The translations under genes and the position numbers were made by a program. Under the pieces are notes generated by a model, which was not told the origin of the DNA, searched no databases, and worked only from the letters and a program-made list of their open reading frames with translations. This document shows positions 49,201-61,000 of a stretch of 64,000 bases of DNA, piece by piece. The stretch spans positions 2,237,975 to 2,301,974 of the forward strand of contig NC_031480.1 of the NCBI RefSeq assembly GCF_000006565.2, written 5' to 3'. The stretch is from Toxoplasma gondii ME49. Lineage: Eukaryota; Apicomplexa; Conoidasida; Eucoccidiorida; Sarcocystidae. Position 1 is the stretch's first letter, and each line of letters opens with the position of its first letter.

Positions 49201-50025
49201 CCTCCGCTGCCCGACTGCGGTTCCCGCCTTCAGAGAGATTCACATTGTCACATGCAATGTCTTCCTCATAGCTTTTGTTCTTGTCAGTCAGCAGCGACAG
49301 GCGAAAGAGCGACACGCAACGAGAGACAACGGAGAGAAGTCTACCATATGGCTCACGGAAAGAATGTATCACAACACGAACAAGAACTCTGGCGAGAAAT
49401 CCTCTGCCATTCTGAGTCCTTCGAAGCCTTCTGCGGCGGTGGTTGCCGCTGAGCCTCAAACCGGATTTAAGCGCTCGAAAACGGCTGTTGGCATGGCGAA
49501 AAGATGAAAAGGCTGAGGAGAACCCCCTAGCTTTTCTGTCTGCGGGTGCCGCCACTCTGGTCGCCCTTTTGCCAGTCTCCCACACCTTCTTTGCGGGCAT
49601 GGTGTGGCGAGGGGAGAGAAGGCAACAAGTTGGGGAGAAATGGGTGACACCGAGGGCACAAATCACGAAAGCGACTGGGGAACAAAAGGGAAAGTGTCAT
49701 TCTGTTCTGCTGCTCCTCCCCCACACATTTTGCCAGGACATGCAATCTTTTCCACGATCAGGAGCTGGCCCTCTCCCCTCTTTCCGGCCTCGCTTCGATT
49801 TCCGCTGAACTTACTCTGCGACGACCAGGAGTAGTTTCCAGTGTCGAGGCGGAGAGCACGGTATTTCATGTTTCCTCCGCGGCAGCGGACGGGGCGAACA
49901 CGCTTCGGGCCCAACTTGGTCATGGCGGGCGGCCTGCCGAGTTCGAACTTTCTCTTTTTCTGGTGAACAGGCATCCGCCCACCAGTGCGGCGGTGCTTGT
50001 GCCGCCTGTCACGAGAGATACCCAT
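46215..50025 (-). CDS. RPS8: 40S ribosomal protein eS8
   Basis: A structural protein of the small ribosomal subunit that binds 18S rRNA. Four exons join in phase: 50025-49815, 48289-48166, 47139-46911 and 46268-46215, giving 618 bases and 205 residues, against about 208 in human eS8. Diagnostic segments are the N-terminal [76 protein letters not shown] and a Lys-rich C-terminus [10 protein letters not shown]. The exon 2/3 join uses donor TG-GTGTGT, giving [15 protein letters not shown]. The gene starts head to head with BUB3 across 1.56 kb. Introns are long (1.5, 1.0 and 0.6 kb) for such a small protein; the first carries a TA/TG microsatellite. No pseudogene sign. Confidence 0.96.
48364..48390. 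repeat. TA/CA microsatellite
   Basis: A short imperfect TA/CATA run in intron 1 of eS8. Confidence 0.7.
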
Positions 50026-50306
50026 GTTGTCGCGAAGAAAAGGAAGGGCAGAAAACACCAGGCGACACCGCGGCCACGAAGCAGAAAGAGAAGGAACAGA
50101 GCGACGAGTCCGAACTGAAAAGGAAGCGAGGAGGTACTGCGGCAACGAGACGAGGGCGGCGGCAGGGAGACAACAGCGCGCATGAAAAGGGTCCCGCGCA
50201 CAGCCTCTTCGCGCCGCCTTCCACCCTCAGCCCTCAGTTTCGTCGCCTCTTCCCCGCCTGGAGAGAAACGCTGTGGATGACGCCTGCGTCATCCCGAGAG
50301 GCTGGC

Positions 50307-50313
50307 GCATGCG
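50307..50313. promoter_or_regulatory. GCATGC-type promoter element
   Basis: GCATGCG lies about 280 bases upstream of the eS8 start codon. A (T)GCATGC element is a known cis motif of Toxoplasma promoters, including ribosomal protein genes. A single match of this length can occur by chance. Confidence 0.4.
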
Positions 50314-50415
50314 ATCCGACCCCAGCTGTCGCGCGACTCCCCACAAGAGGGCGCCGGCCAGAGCCGCCGCCTCCCGAGCGTGCAAACGACGTATAGAGAG
50401 CTGCCAGACAAACGC

Positions 50416-50433
50416 CGTCTCTAGGCTGAGACG
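50416..50433. promoter_or_regulatory. Inverted pair of WGAGACG heptamers
   Basis: CGTCTCT at 50416-50422 (AGAGACG on the minus strand) and TGAGACG at 50427-50433 (plus strand) face opposite ways, four bases apart. WGAGACG is the classical Toxoplasma upstream heptamer that acts near transcription starts. The pair lies 390 bases from the eS8 start and fits a bidirectional promoter. Confidence 0.5.
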
Positions 50434-51586
50434 GAGCGCTAGAGGCTGGAATTGCTAAGAAACCCAAATCGGACGGGCAGCGCGCGCGAAAAGGGTTCAG
50501 AAACCGAAATGCGATGCGGAACCCGGGCGCGACGGATGTGTGTTTGTGTGCGAGGGTTTGGGGGCACATCGTTGATTCTTGTTATACTTCCGCGTCTGTA
50601 GCTTCCGATTCTCGAAACAGGTCTGGCTGCTATCGCCTCGAGGTGAGAATGCCCTCTCCAAAGGAACGCCGCGAAAAGACGCTGATTGCATGTCTGCACT
50701 TGGGTGCTGTTCGTGCACATGCATGGACTCCGCTTCTAAAACACAAGGAACCAGCTTGCACTCGGTACCACACTTGGCTTTCTACGAATTTGCACTCTGC
50801 CGTCTTCGCGGATCGTTTGGCTCCAAACCTCCGGCTTTGCGGAACCGATCGCTAACGCAGCAGCAAAAAGAATGGAAGCAGGTGCTCTCTCTGCTCCAGA
50901 GAAAAGTGGCTGTTCCACCATCTGCCTTGCCAGCCTTCGCTGCCCTGCCTCTCCTGAGCGGCTCCTCATTTCCGCCCACTGAAACGGCCATATTGTCGCT
51001 TGCGAGTCCGTCATTGCTCAGTCTCTGTCGTAGTATTGTCTTGCCGTCGTTTTGCCCTCTTGCACTTCAGCCTCATCGCCTCCTTTCTACTCCATGTTTC
51101 TCCTGTATTGCTGCTCCCGTCTCTTTCTCTGCAACCGCCTCTGACGAACTTCCTGCCCGACGTTTCCTTACTCGACCTCTTGTTTCTCGCCGTATCGTCT
51201 CCACGTTTGTCTCAGTTTTCACAGCGTAAGTCTCCACAGACGCTGTCGTCTTTTTCCTGCTTCTGCAACTGGTAACGGTTCTCCTCTTGCCTTGCGTCCG
51301 TGCCTTTTGGTCCTCACAAGCCGGGTGTACGTACACTTCGTTTCGAGTTCCGTGTCATCCAGGATTGTCCAAGCGGTGAACGAAAAGCAAGTCCTGCGTT
51401 TCGGTGCAGTCACGCCGCTGCAAAGTCCAGACTGTTCGTCGAACTCCTGCGCGTGTGTCTCTCGACTGGATTTCCTGTCTTCTGAAAGTTTCTCCTGACG
51501 CGAGTGCGCTGACACCGGCCTCCATCGACACGAGCCGTGGCACTCTGTATTCTTCGTGAGTTCATTTTCCTCCATTTATCTCCAAG

Positions 51587-54500
51587 ATGTCTATCGATCT
51601 GCGGCACGAGCCGCGAGACAGCATCTCATCTCTCTGCTACGCTCCCAGCCACGGGAAGAGCATCCTGGCCGCCACATCGTGGGACAAGGTGAGAAGGCAT
51701 CTGAGAAACTGTAGAAAATGAAATGGTGGCGAGCCGCAGAGACGAAGTCGGGAGCTTCGTTTCTGTGTCTGCATTCAGTCTGAATATCGCAGGTGAATGT
51801 ACCACAAATTGGTTAGTTTTGTGCACGCACGGCTCCGGAATACTGAGAGGTGTACCGGGAACATACGCAGACTTGTACAGAGAAGGGCGGGAGAGGTACG
51901 AGGAATGCGGAGACTGGAAACTCAGAAGAAAGAAGCTGGAGATTGGCTTTTCTCGGCAAAAAACAGATGGGAGACAGCCGAAAAGCCAAAAGAACAGTTC
52001 TACCCTGGTTCCCTGCCATAGCGTTTCATTCTTCCGATATGTGTTCCCTGGTGTTGCTATTTAGGTTGGGAGCAACGCGAGGGACCGATGCATGCAGCTG
52101 ACAGCTACGTAGTTGTCTATTTCGTGGACCGGTCTCTGTGGCAGTTGCTGGCAGCGTTTGGAACAGATTGTTCACCAGACGAAAGACGAAGAGGATGTGT
52201 GGACCATTCTAGGAGCGAAGGATAGGGACGAGAGTCGTCCCCGCCTAGACCATTGTTTTTCCTGGCGTTCTCTCAACTTCAAAGGCAATAAAATTCCCTA
52301 CATATTTGATGGATATGCAACTGCAAAGGATGATGGTGAACAACGTGGTAAAGTGCGTCTGTCTCTACACTGTTTTAAATGCGCATCTTTGTATGGATAT
52401 ATTCAGGATATGTGTCTCTCGCTCGGGATGGGAGGTCGCAGTGTAGGTTGAGGCAGCGATGCTAGCATCGACTGGGTCTTGAAGGAGCACTTCCTTGTGT
52501 GACCTTTCTTGTTTGTAGACTCTGAGGATATACGATGTGGACGCGAACGAGCAGCTGCATAAGTTCGAGTTCGACATGCCTCTTTTGGATGCGTGCTTTT
52601 TGGGGGATTCTGCGAAGGTCGTCATCGGCGGCCTGGACAAACAAGTTTCGCTGTGCGACCTGCAGACGGAAAAGGTTGTCTCTCTCGGGTCCCACACCGG
52701 CGCAGTCAAACACTGCAGATATCACGTGCCGACAAGTATGCTCGCATAGCAACGAAACAAAGGAACTTAAACAGCGAATGCCTTCTGCATGCATGCATGT
52801 GTGTCTTTTGTACGAGTGTGTGGGGGTGTCTGCGTTGGGCAACGAAGAGAGTAGAACCCCTGCGATGTTTCTTTGGTTTCTTACCGAGAAATTTGTGCAC
52901 CCTTCTCGCCCTTTCCGTCTTCTTAGTTCGTAAGCCTTGTTTTCTTGGCTGTGGCCTTTTTTTCAGATCTCGTCTACACCGCCGGCTGGGACGGCATCGT
53001 GAAAGCGTGGGATCCGCGCATGCCCCAGAGCGCGCCGATTTGCCAGGCTCAGCTGCACGGCAAGGCGTTTGCAATGGACAACAGCGACACGTACTTGACC
53101 GTCGCGGACTCGAAGAAGCGCGTAGGTCTCCTTATGTTCACAGGTTGAAGGATCTAGCACGAAAAACGAATCTCACTGTTCTTGATGCCGGCAATGTACG
53201 GAGGATGTTGTTACTTCTTTGTATGAATATAGTGGGGGTCCGAAAGTCGCTTACTCAAGAACTACCGCGATCTCATATATCCTAGGACCATTTGATTCTG
53301 TGGTAGTAACTCAAAGTATCTGTTTTCACTCCAGTTGTGTTCTGGGTTGGACAGTGAAACGTTCATTAAGTACTAGCTTGATTTCAAATCTTGAGGCTAC
53401 TGGCTACTGATTGATTATTTGGAGGACCCCTTTCTGGCAGCCAGCGTTGCGAGGTTGGTCTTTTTCGCTTCAGACCTACGTGTACGACCTGCGTCAAGGC
53501 CCTCAAGGTCTGGCCTCTCCCGACTTCCGCGAGTAAGCGAATATCCGAGAATGTTCTAAGACGGCAGGTTTGAGGCGAAGAGCGAAGTCAACAGACGTGA
53601 TTACTCATAAGCGTTTTCTTGGGGGTATGCACAACGCGCCGGTCTGTTGGTTCAGATATTGAAGGCGAGTGACAGTCTCTCTCAGGCCACTACGACATGG
53701 AGAGAGGCAAGATTTTGAATGCTGTCTCATTTTCTGCAAAAGTTTGGTTTCAGTGAAGAATATTGCTGGCTTCTCGAATCCGAACAAAGGTGTGAGGGCC
53801 AAGGATAACTAGAGTAGTCCTGGATCCTTCTCGGCATAATATTGATTCCCAATGTGGTGGGTGTGCATGCTCACTCACGGAGCCGCATTTTTGTTTTTTT
53901 CATTGCACTCGTGCGACTTTGGCGTCTTTCTGCGTCGACTGATTGATGTCTCGGGTGCTCTGCGTTGGTGAAACTCCGGGCGTCTTTTGGTGCATGTTCA
54001 GGTGTGTTCTACAAGCGCCGACGTGTGCTCTGAGTGTTTGTACAGCCAAATTCTGAAATATCAAATTCGATGCCTTCGGTGCTTCCCGAATGGAACGGGG
54101 TTTGCTGCGGCTTCCATCGAAGGCCGCGTGGCGTGGGAATATTTCGATATGGTGAGTCTCCGTATTTCTTCGCTTTTTCTGGTTTCTGGGAGAGCCGCTT
54201 GGTCATCAAGGCGACGCCCTGAGTGGCAATGCTTTTACATGCGTGAGAGTCCGCTCATCGGTCTGTGACTCAGTTTTTCTAAATTGTGTTTTCCGGTTCG
54301 GTTGGCTGTTCCATTTACGTCGCGCATTTGCCGTGAACTGTGTGTATCAGTCCTCCGTGAGCAGGCTCCGACAGAAGTGGCACTGTCTTTTTCTTTCTCC
54401 GGCATTGCCGTGAGTTCCTCTCGCTCCATTGATTTTTTATTTTCCTTAATTGTCCCTACTTCCTGTTGCTGCGCGTGCAGAACCCCGAGGTCCAGTCCAA

Positions 54501-56042
54501 GAAATATGCGTTCAAGTGCCACCGTCTGAAAGGTGCGAAATATGGGTTTCGAATCTCGATGTGGAAAGGAGGTGGCAATATGAGGGAAAACATGGAGTTC
54601 CAGTGTTACAATTCGACGCCAGGGTGCGGTATTTAGACCCAGATGATCTTGCGATTGACGGAGTCAGAAATGGTGCAACGGGGTGACCTCTATGTGGAAC
54701 AGACGCCGTTTAGTTTGTGTTTTTGTGTTCCGAGTCATCTTATCTCCATACACGGACGGTGTGTCTGAGTGCATGCACATGAGTGTGCGTATCTACACCC
54801 AGGTGAGTATTTGCATATGTGGGAGCTATCGTGGGTGTGTTTAATCTGATGAATGCCTTTTCTGAGAGAGAAACAGTGGCAGCGGAGTTAATGTCACTTC
54901 GTCTTCTGTGAAGTTTTTCCTCGAAGTTTGGGGAGGTGTGAGTGCGATTGTCGTCTTCCCAGTGCGAGTCTCTGTCCTCGTGTTTGCAGAGGGAACGGGC
55001 GAAGTCGCTTGTCCCGTCAACGCCCTGTCCTTCCATCCACAGTAAGCTCACAATTCTTGTTTTTTCGAGTCTTTTTTCTGGCCAAGAATTCTTTTGCCGC
55101 AGAGGCTGGTTTTGGAGAGAACACGTTTGAGGGATCAAGATATCAACCGTGAACAGGAGGTAGAACGAAAATTTGCATGATAGAATCCGTTTTAGCTTTG
55201 AACAGATCGCTTTTCTTTTTTCTCGTCACATGTGACCTGCAGCTATTTCTACCTCTTCTTGTATGCTATCCCTCAAACAGGATCCACTATATCGCACACA
55301 GCAAGAGTTCCAGTGACAGTGACCTGTTTGTGTGTTCTGTATGCCTTCCGCTTGCTTGGTAAAACAAGAAGCATTGCTTTACCAAGTCGATATTTTGTGC
55401 TGTTCATGTTCGTTACTCCAAGGTATGGAACTTTCGCGACAGGAGGGTCAGATGGAGGTGTCTCCGTGTGGGACGGCCAAAGCAAGAAGCGGCTGTGGCG
55501 TCTCCCTGCCTTCCCCACAAGGTGGGTCAAGCATAGCGAATTGCATCACGTCTTCCACGGACTCATTTTCCACGTTTGAAGAGCTTTCTTATTTGCTGTC
55601 AGATGTTTGCACTTGTGTTTTAGGGGAAAGAATAACGATGATAGGCACTCTCTACAGTATCTTATTCGGCCTTTGCCGTTGCCTTTTGAAACTGCCTCCG
55701 AGTTCTGGGTAGACCACGCCTACCGGGGCGTTCGCACAAGAATGTGTCTCCAGGGAACAGGATACGCTTAAATTGCACATATGTCTATTTAAACACTCCA
55801 GTGTGAGTTGGAGGCGACTCTATGCTAAGTTTCGAAGAAGAAAAGGTGAGGCTTTCTTGTGGCAAATCTGTTGCATGCGTCGCAGTGTGGCGGCTTTGGC
55901 TTTCAATCCGAGCGGCAACCAACTCGCGATCGGCGTGTCATACCTCTACGAGAAGGGCCCAATTCCCACAGCGCCTGCGCCTCAGATTGTTGTTCGCCTA
56001 GTCAAAGATGAAGACGTGAGGCCCAAGGCATTGCAGGCATGA
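51587..56042 (+). CDS. BUB3: Mitotic checkpoint protein BUB3 (WD40)
   Basis: A seven-bladed WD40 protein that brings BUB1/MAD3-type partners to kinetochores. Nine exons join in phase: 51587-51688, 52519-52735, 52967-53121, 53474-53532, 54046-54151, 54481-54532, 54990-55041, 55423-55521 and 55886-56042, giving 999 bases and 332 residues (human BUB3 has 328). Diagnostic stretches are [13 protein letters not shown] [38 protein letters not shown]-like [47 protein letters not shown] and the final [19 protein letters not shown]. The pattern favours BUB3 over the related export factor RAE1, especially SIEGRVA and SYLYE. The last 30 residues extend past the usual end. Exon 5 start at 54046 is chosen by phase; a CAG at 54000 would break the frame. 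Confidence 0.93.
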
Positions 56043-57159
56043 ATGTAACTGCTTCTCTCCGTCAGGTTTGTCAGAGTTTCCAGATAGAAAATTGCAATTT
56101 CATCTCTTCGTCATAAGGTACAAAAAAACTGATCAGCAACTCAAGTTCAGGCAGATGTGAGGAGCACGGGAATGAGTCAGAAGGTGAAGGGGATTTCCGT
56201 GTGGCACAGATACTGCGAAAAGGGACCGCTGTGCGTTTCTGGGGCATTCCGAAAGAAAGAAGTGAATCACATTCGTGGAGAATACATGTTCGGAGCGTGG
56301 ACAGAGGCCCTTTCTCGCATTCGACTGATGACTTCTGTCTCTTTTTCGCCAATTCTGCTTGTTTATGCATACATTGAGAGCATTTTGCATGTGTGCTTTT
56401 AAATTCTCTAATATTTTAGACAAGTCTCAAGGTCTTGACTAAACAAGCGATTTTGGGGTTCGGCTTTGCCACATCGGAAGCGACATACCAGTGTGCGTTT
56501 TCTGAAGCAAAGGGCTACGCCCCCAATCTCTAAAATGCGATCTACAGTTCCCGGCTTGGTCTTTTCCCTTCATTCGCGTAACTCGCAGTGCGCACGGAAT
56601 TGATAGACACTAGGCATATGTATGCACATGCGTAGTTGAAAAGGTCAGAGAAAATCTAGGTGTGTTTACAAGAGGTACACCATTTTGGGCACGAGACAAA
56701 CGTGCTTGTCTCTGTGCGTCGATTAGTTTTTCGCAGTGGCGCATGTGTTTGTGCTGCGCACAATGCTACAGCTGCATTCCCTATTACAAGAGTCATCCGT
56801 AAAAACTCATTACGCGGAACATCCACTTTCTATTACGTCACAGAGCAGTGAAAAGTCGCTAGCCAATATTTGTACTCCGGAAGACATCCCTGTAATGCAA
56901 TGGCGGAACAGAGGTGTGCTTTAAAACTTGCGAAGACTCAGACGACCCTGGCACCACTTTAAGCGCTTTGCTGCATTGAAGGCCTAACCATTTGCATGAA
57001 AAGGGGCTCTCGAAAAGCAACGGATAAACGTCTGGAACAGAGCACATAGAAGTAGTCTACAGCTACGTCACTTCCCTAGAAATGTATTTTATCGCCGCTC
57101 GACCGGACGGTAACAGGCATACCCGGTAACCTGCGGTCAAAGTTCCTCGTGTAAAGAGC
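56043..57159. other. Convergent 3' flanks, no gene seen
   Basis: This is 1.1 kb between the 3' ends of BUB3 (plus) and the 146-residue gene (minus). Only short frames without resemblance to known families. Confidence 0.5.
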
Positions 57160-58010
57160 TTACTCGTCATACGACCCGCAGCAGCAAAGGGTTCTCTGTC
57201 TTTTTTCAGCCTTCCGAATTTCTTCTGTCGTGGCAGCCAGGGTTGGCGGAACTATGCTGCCAGATGAATCCAATGTGAGATTGTTGCTTGGAACATAGTC
57301 CTGGAGATGCACATCAGACACCGGAAACGCATGGGCAGTGCCTTGATACATATTCTGGCATCAAATAACACTGGTCATGTGCCTGCCACTTTTTGAATAC
57401 CATATGCTGAGGGAGCAGAGAAGATGCGAAAAATATGCATTACCCGAGTAGTGATACTAGTAGTGGAACATGCTGCCCTATTTGATGGAAAGGCATTATA
57501 TTGGATTTCGCACGACTGCACACGGTGTTGCCCTTGAGAAGACGATAGCACAAAACGAGTAGTCTGGTGCTTCCCCAAAACCAGAAATGGGACAAAGAGT
57601 CACCCAAAAAAAATTGCGTCAGATATAGCTGCCGGCAGCTGCATGGGGGACACGAGTACTGACATCGTGGAAAATGGGCACTCATTTCAGAAATGTGCCA
57701 GTAATTTACATTATTACCAAAAGAAGAACTGGTGAAAGACGTTTCTGTAAGATCGTCATCATACCTGCAGTGGGGATGCTTCGGGGCCGTAGCTCTGCAG
57801 GTATGCCGGGAGGGGCTGTTTAAGATGAAGGTATGATTCTAGTTCTTCGGAAGTTATGAGGCTGGCACAAGGGCGCGTAGGCGTTGTGAAGGCTCTTAAC
57901 ACATATTCACAACGATTTGTAGCGGTTATCATCGGGTTTTCGAAGTTACGCATCGTTGCTTCATGCGACGTGGGCGGTACATTCCCGTACGGGCAGTGTT
58001 GACCGTCCAT
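57160..58010 (-). CDS. 146-residue protein with C-terminal Cys cluster, two exons
   Basis: Exon 1 is 58010-57765 (82 codons, ends CAG before GTATGATG) and exon 2 is 57354-57160 (acceptor TGCCAG). Both are phase 0. The start is ATG in CCATGGACG context. The protein begins MDGQHCPYGNVPP, has a Leu/Tyr-rich middle (SEELESYLHLKQPLPAYLQS) and a Ser/Thr segment, then ends with a helix (TTEEIRKAEKRQR) followed by TLCCCGSYDE. The basic helix plus three adjacent cysteines near the C-terminus looks like a palmitoylation and membrane-association site (inference). I do not recognise the family. The gene call rests on clean splice sites and two consecutive open, compositionally protein-like exons. Confidence 0.55.
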
Positions 58011-61000
58011 GGTCTCCAGGGGTCAAAAGCGAAGCATGTACCAGTGCCACACCGTTGTTGAGTTTAAACAAGCTCTATGTTTAGAGTGCAGGCGGCCTAC
58101 CACGTAAGTCGAGCTGGCCCCTGGAGTATATCATTCAAGCGATCTCACGATGCCCGCCCATCACTGAAGCATAGGGCGTTTGCCACAGATCTGAGGCTTG
58201 CAAGAAGGGGAGGAATTAGGGAGGGTGGTTTCTTCTGACAGTTCCGTACAAGCCGCGATCGCGCAGGCAAATCAGCCATGAGGTTCCTGAGGTTAGCAAT
58301 AACGCAGGAAATGACCCCAATTGACAGTCTGGTAATATATGTTGCTTGTCTGTGGCTGAATGCAGATTGCCCACCGAAGAAGAAAAGTTACACCAGGCGC
58401 GACCAAGAACTTTAAGGTCGTATTTCGAAGCACGAAACATCTCTTACTCCCCAACTGAAGGAGTAGACGATACTGCAACTTTCTCCGTTGACCCTTACAA
58501 GTGTTCAGACATGCTATGCGTTTGGATACGCAGAAACGGCACGGCTGATCATGCTTGATGTGTGAGAAGGAACGAAAAACGAAGGACGGGCCATGAGCAT
58601 AAAAAATGTTGTCAAGCCATCTTTCGAGCATATCTTTATTCACTAAAACTGACAGAAATCACAACGACAACTGCAGCTCTCACGTAACTACGAACTGCAG
58701 GAGCTCCGGACGACTTTGACCGCAGGCACGGCTAGCGAAGCAGGAGTAACGAACTCCAGCTGCTGCCAGACGGACGTGAGAATAGTGTCATCCAGGAGTT
58801 TAAGAAGGAACCAACAGACTACACGACAAACAGAACGCATGCAGGGAGGATAAAAACAATGCCTCTTCCATATCGATTGGCGGAAAAAACAAGACACCCG
58901 TAGTGATCCGCAGTTTGCGCGCATTCGCTTGCCACCGAACCCGGCCCACTGCCCGCTGCCGCAGTACAAGGCAGTCGCCACGGCGTTCATTTCGGTAAGT
59001 GCCCAAACTGGAGGAAAAGCACGGATCCTTTCCGTGATGTCTACCGAGTGGACACCACAGGTAAGTAGGTGTGAGATCTTGAGATCTTGTCAACAGGCAA
59101 GACAAACCACATCATCTGTCTGTGTGCTGTATAAAAAGCTACCCTCCGGCAAGAATGTGCGTGTCGATTAATCTGAAGAAAGAAAATAGCCACAGTTCGT
59201 TTGCCTGCATCTCACTCACCAGATGCTGGATGACATTTTGTAGATAGAGAATCATTTCGAAAACGGCGCAACTGGGTGGCGCACCCGATACTTTTACCTC
59301 ACGCGAATCGTTTTCCACTTCTTCTAGGAAGTGGGACCCTACAGAGTATGTTTCGGTATTCTCCGTCTTAACAGCTCCCTGCCAGATAATTGTCGAAGTT
59401 ATCCTGCGACGCAGAGCAGCTTCCGTGAAAAAGGTGTTTCATGCTCAACTGTGAGGAATTTGCTTCAGTCGTCATTCCAGGGAGTTGATGGACTGTTATC
59501 TGGCGCTTCCTTGATGGCACCAAGCACTGAATCGTCGAGCGACCCGGCATGCCACACCCGAGCGTCGCACGATTTCTCTCACTTGACGTAGGAGGCGCAG
59601 TGACAGGGTCAATCAGCACCTTCCACGCAACACGGCACCTGCATAATTTGTTGTGAGGAGCGAAACCGTCTGCTCAGGAACTCCCTGGTTCGATACAGAG
59701 GAACGCAAGACTCCATCCCCCTGACAGCAGAAGTGGGTTTTCCGATTGCTTCTGAACGAGTGCGAGACTAAGAAACTGCTAGACACACGCAGAGAATTTG
59801 GAAACGCTCAAGATATAAATCGTGAGCTGTGTTAAGAACGTCTAGAGACAGTTTGTTCCCTATCTGCCAGTTAAACTTGTGTATCCACATACAACAGAAC
59901 TACAACGTTCACGGGTTCTACCGGATAGGCGATGGACCCCTAGGTTCAAACCATACCCCCGTCTGGGGGGCCAGAAGACCAACAGAGTGTTTGATGATTG
60001 CGCGCTGCTTTGCATGCCGATAGAAGAGTGGTATTCTCCGTTTGTGATGGACAAGGCAAGGCCTCTACGGATGACAGGTTAGCTTTGCCAGGATGACCCT
60101 TGAGGACGCACACAATCATATATCTATTGTCCCGTCAAATAGTCTATTCGGCGCGTGTCGGTAATGTCCCAGCGCATCGCGTTTCAAGACATCCGCACGC
60201 GTTCGGCGTGTGTTTCATGACAACTGCTTAATTTTGAACTTTTACATTCAATCCTGCATTTGCTGTCATGAATTGTGCCGAAGCAGTTTCCTTCAGCCAG
60301 TGACCACCGCCAGAGATCGTTGAGGCATTTATGCTTACAGAACACTTGCATCCGTTCAGCTGCTTCCCGCATCTACCAGTCATTTCTCTGAGGCCGGGGA
60401 TCGATGCTCATCTGGCGTTCCAGTAGTAGTAGGTAGGTTCAAGCCTACGCCGCCATGATAACTTCGGGGCTGTGCAAAAGGAGGGTTGGAACGACGAATC
60501 GTGCTCTGAACTCCCACAAGAATCGAAGAGTGCATGAAAAGGGGCCACATGGCCGTTCTTGGCTCTTCGACGTTGCAACATCTACGTACCACTCCGTTTT
60601 AGTTTGAACAAACGCTCTCACGTGAACTTTTTGTCCGAAAAAACATTTAAAATGTTTTCGATACCTCATCCGAAACCCTATCACAGCCATTTCGTGCATC
60701 AAACGCTCGTACAACAGCACATACTGCAAGTTTGCGCCGCGAACAGCAATGTTTTCTGGGCGACTACAGTGAGAACCGCATATCCCTACAGAAACAGAAA
60801 GAAGGTAACAGAAATAAGGCAGAGGGTTGCTGAAGGGGATGCCGTCTCAACGAGTATACTCCGTTGCAGCAGAGACGGAGAGCAAATTACCAATTCGCAC
60901 GACCCCGTGGTACAGTTCGCTCCTTCGAGTTTCTCCCAGATGTTTCGGTAGGACAGGGATAGAAACGACATGGAGGCAATGTTGCAGAGTTGGTTCGAGA

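Larger units (their letters stand above)
50026..51586. promoter_or_regulatory. Bidirectional promoter region of eS8 and BUB3
   Basis: This is the 1.56 kb spacer between two divergent housekeeping genes, so both promoters are expected here. The stretch 51230-51586 is pyrimidine-rich and may be BUB3 leader. Frames inside it are antisense shadows. Specific motifs are listed separately. Confidence 0.6.

Noticed and set aside
48290..49814. Possible box C/D snoRNA in eS8 intron 1 (GTGATGA on the minus strand at about 48485)
   Set aside because: Human RPS8 introns host snoRNAs, so I looked. A C-box-like sequence exists, but no D box (CTGA) follows at a suitable distance and no terminal stem was seen.
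54000..54045. Earlier acceptor for BUB3 exon 5 (CAG at 54000)
   Set aside because: It would change the reading phase; the acceptor at 54045 keeps frame and begins at the conserved KYQ segment.
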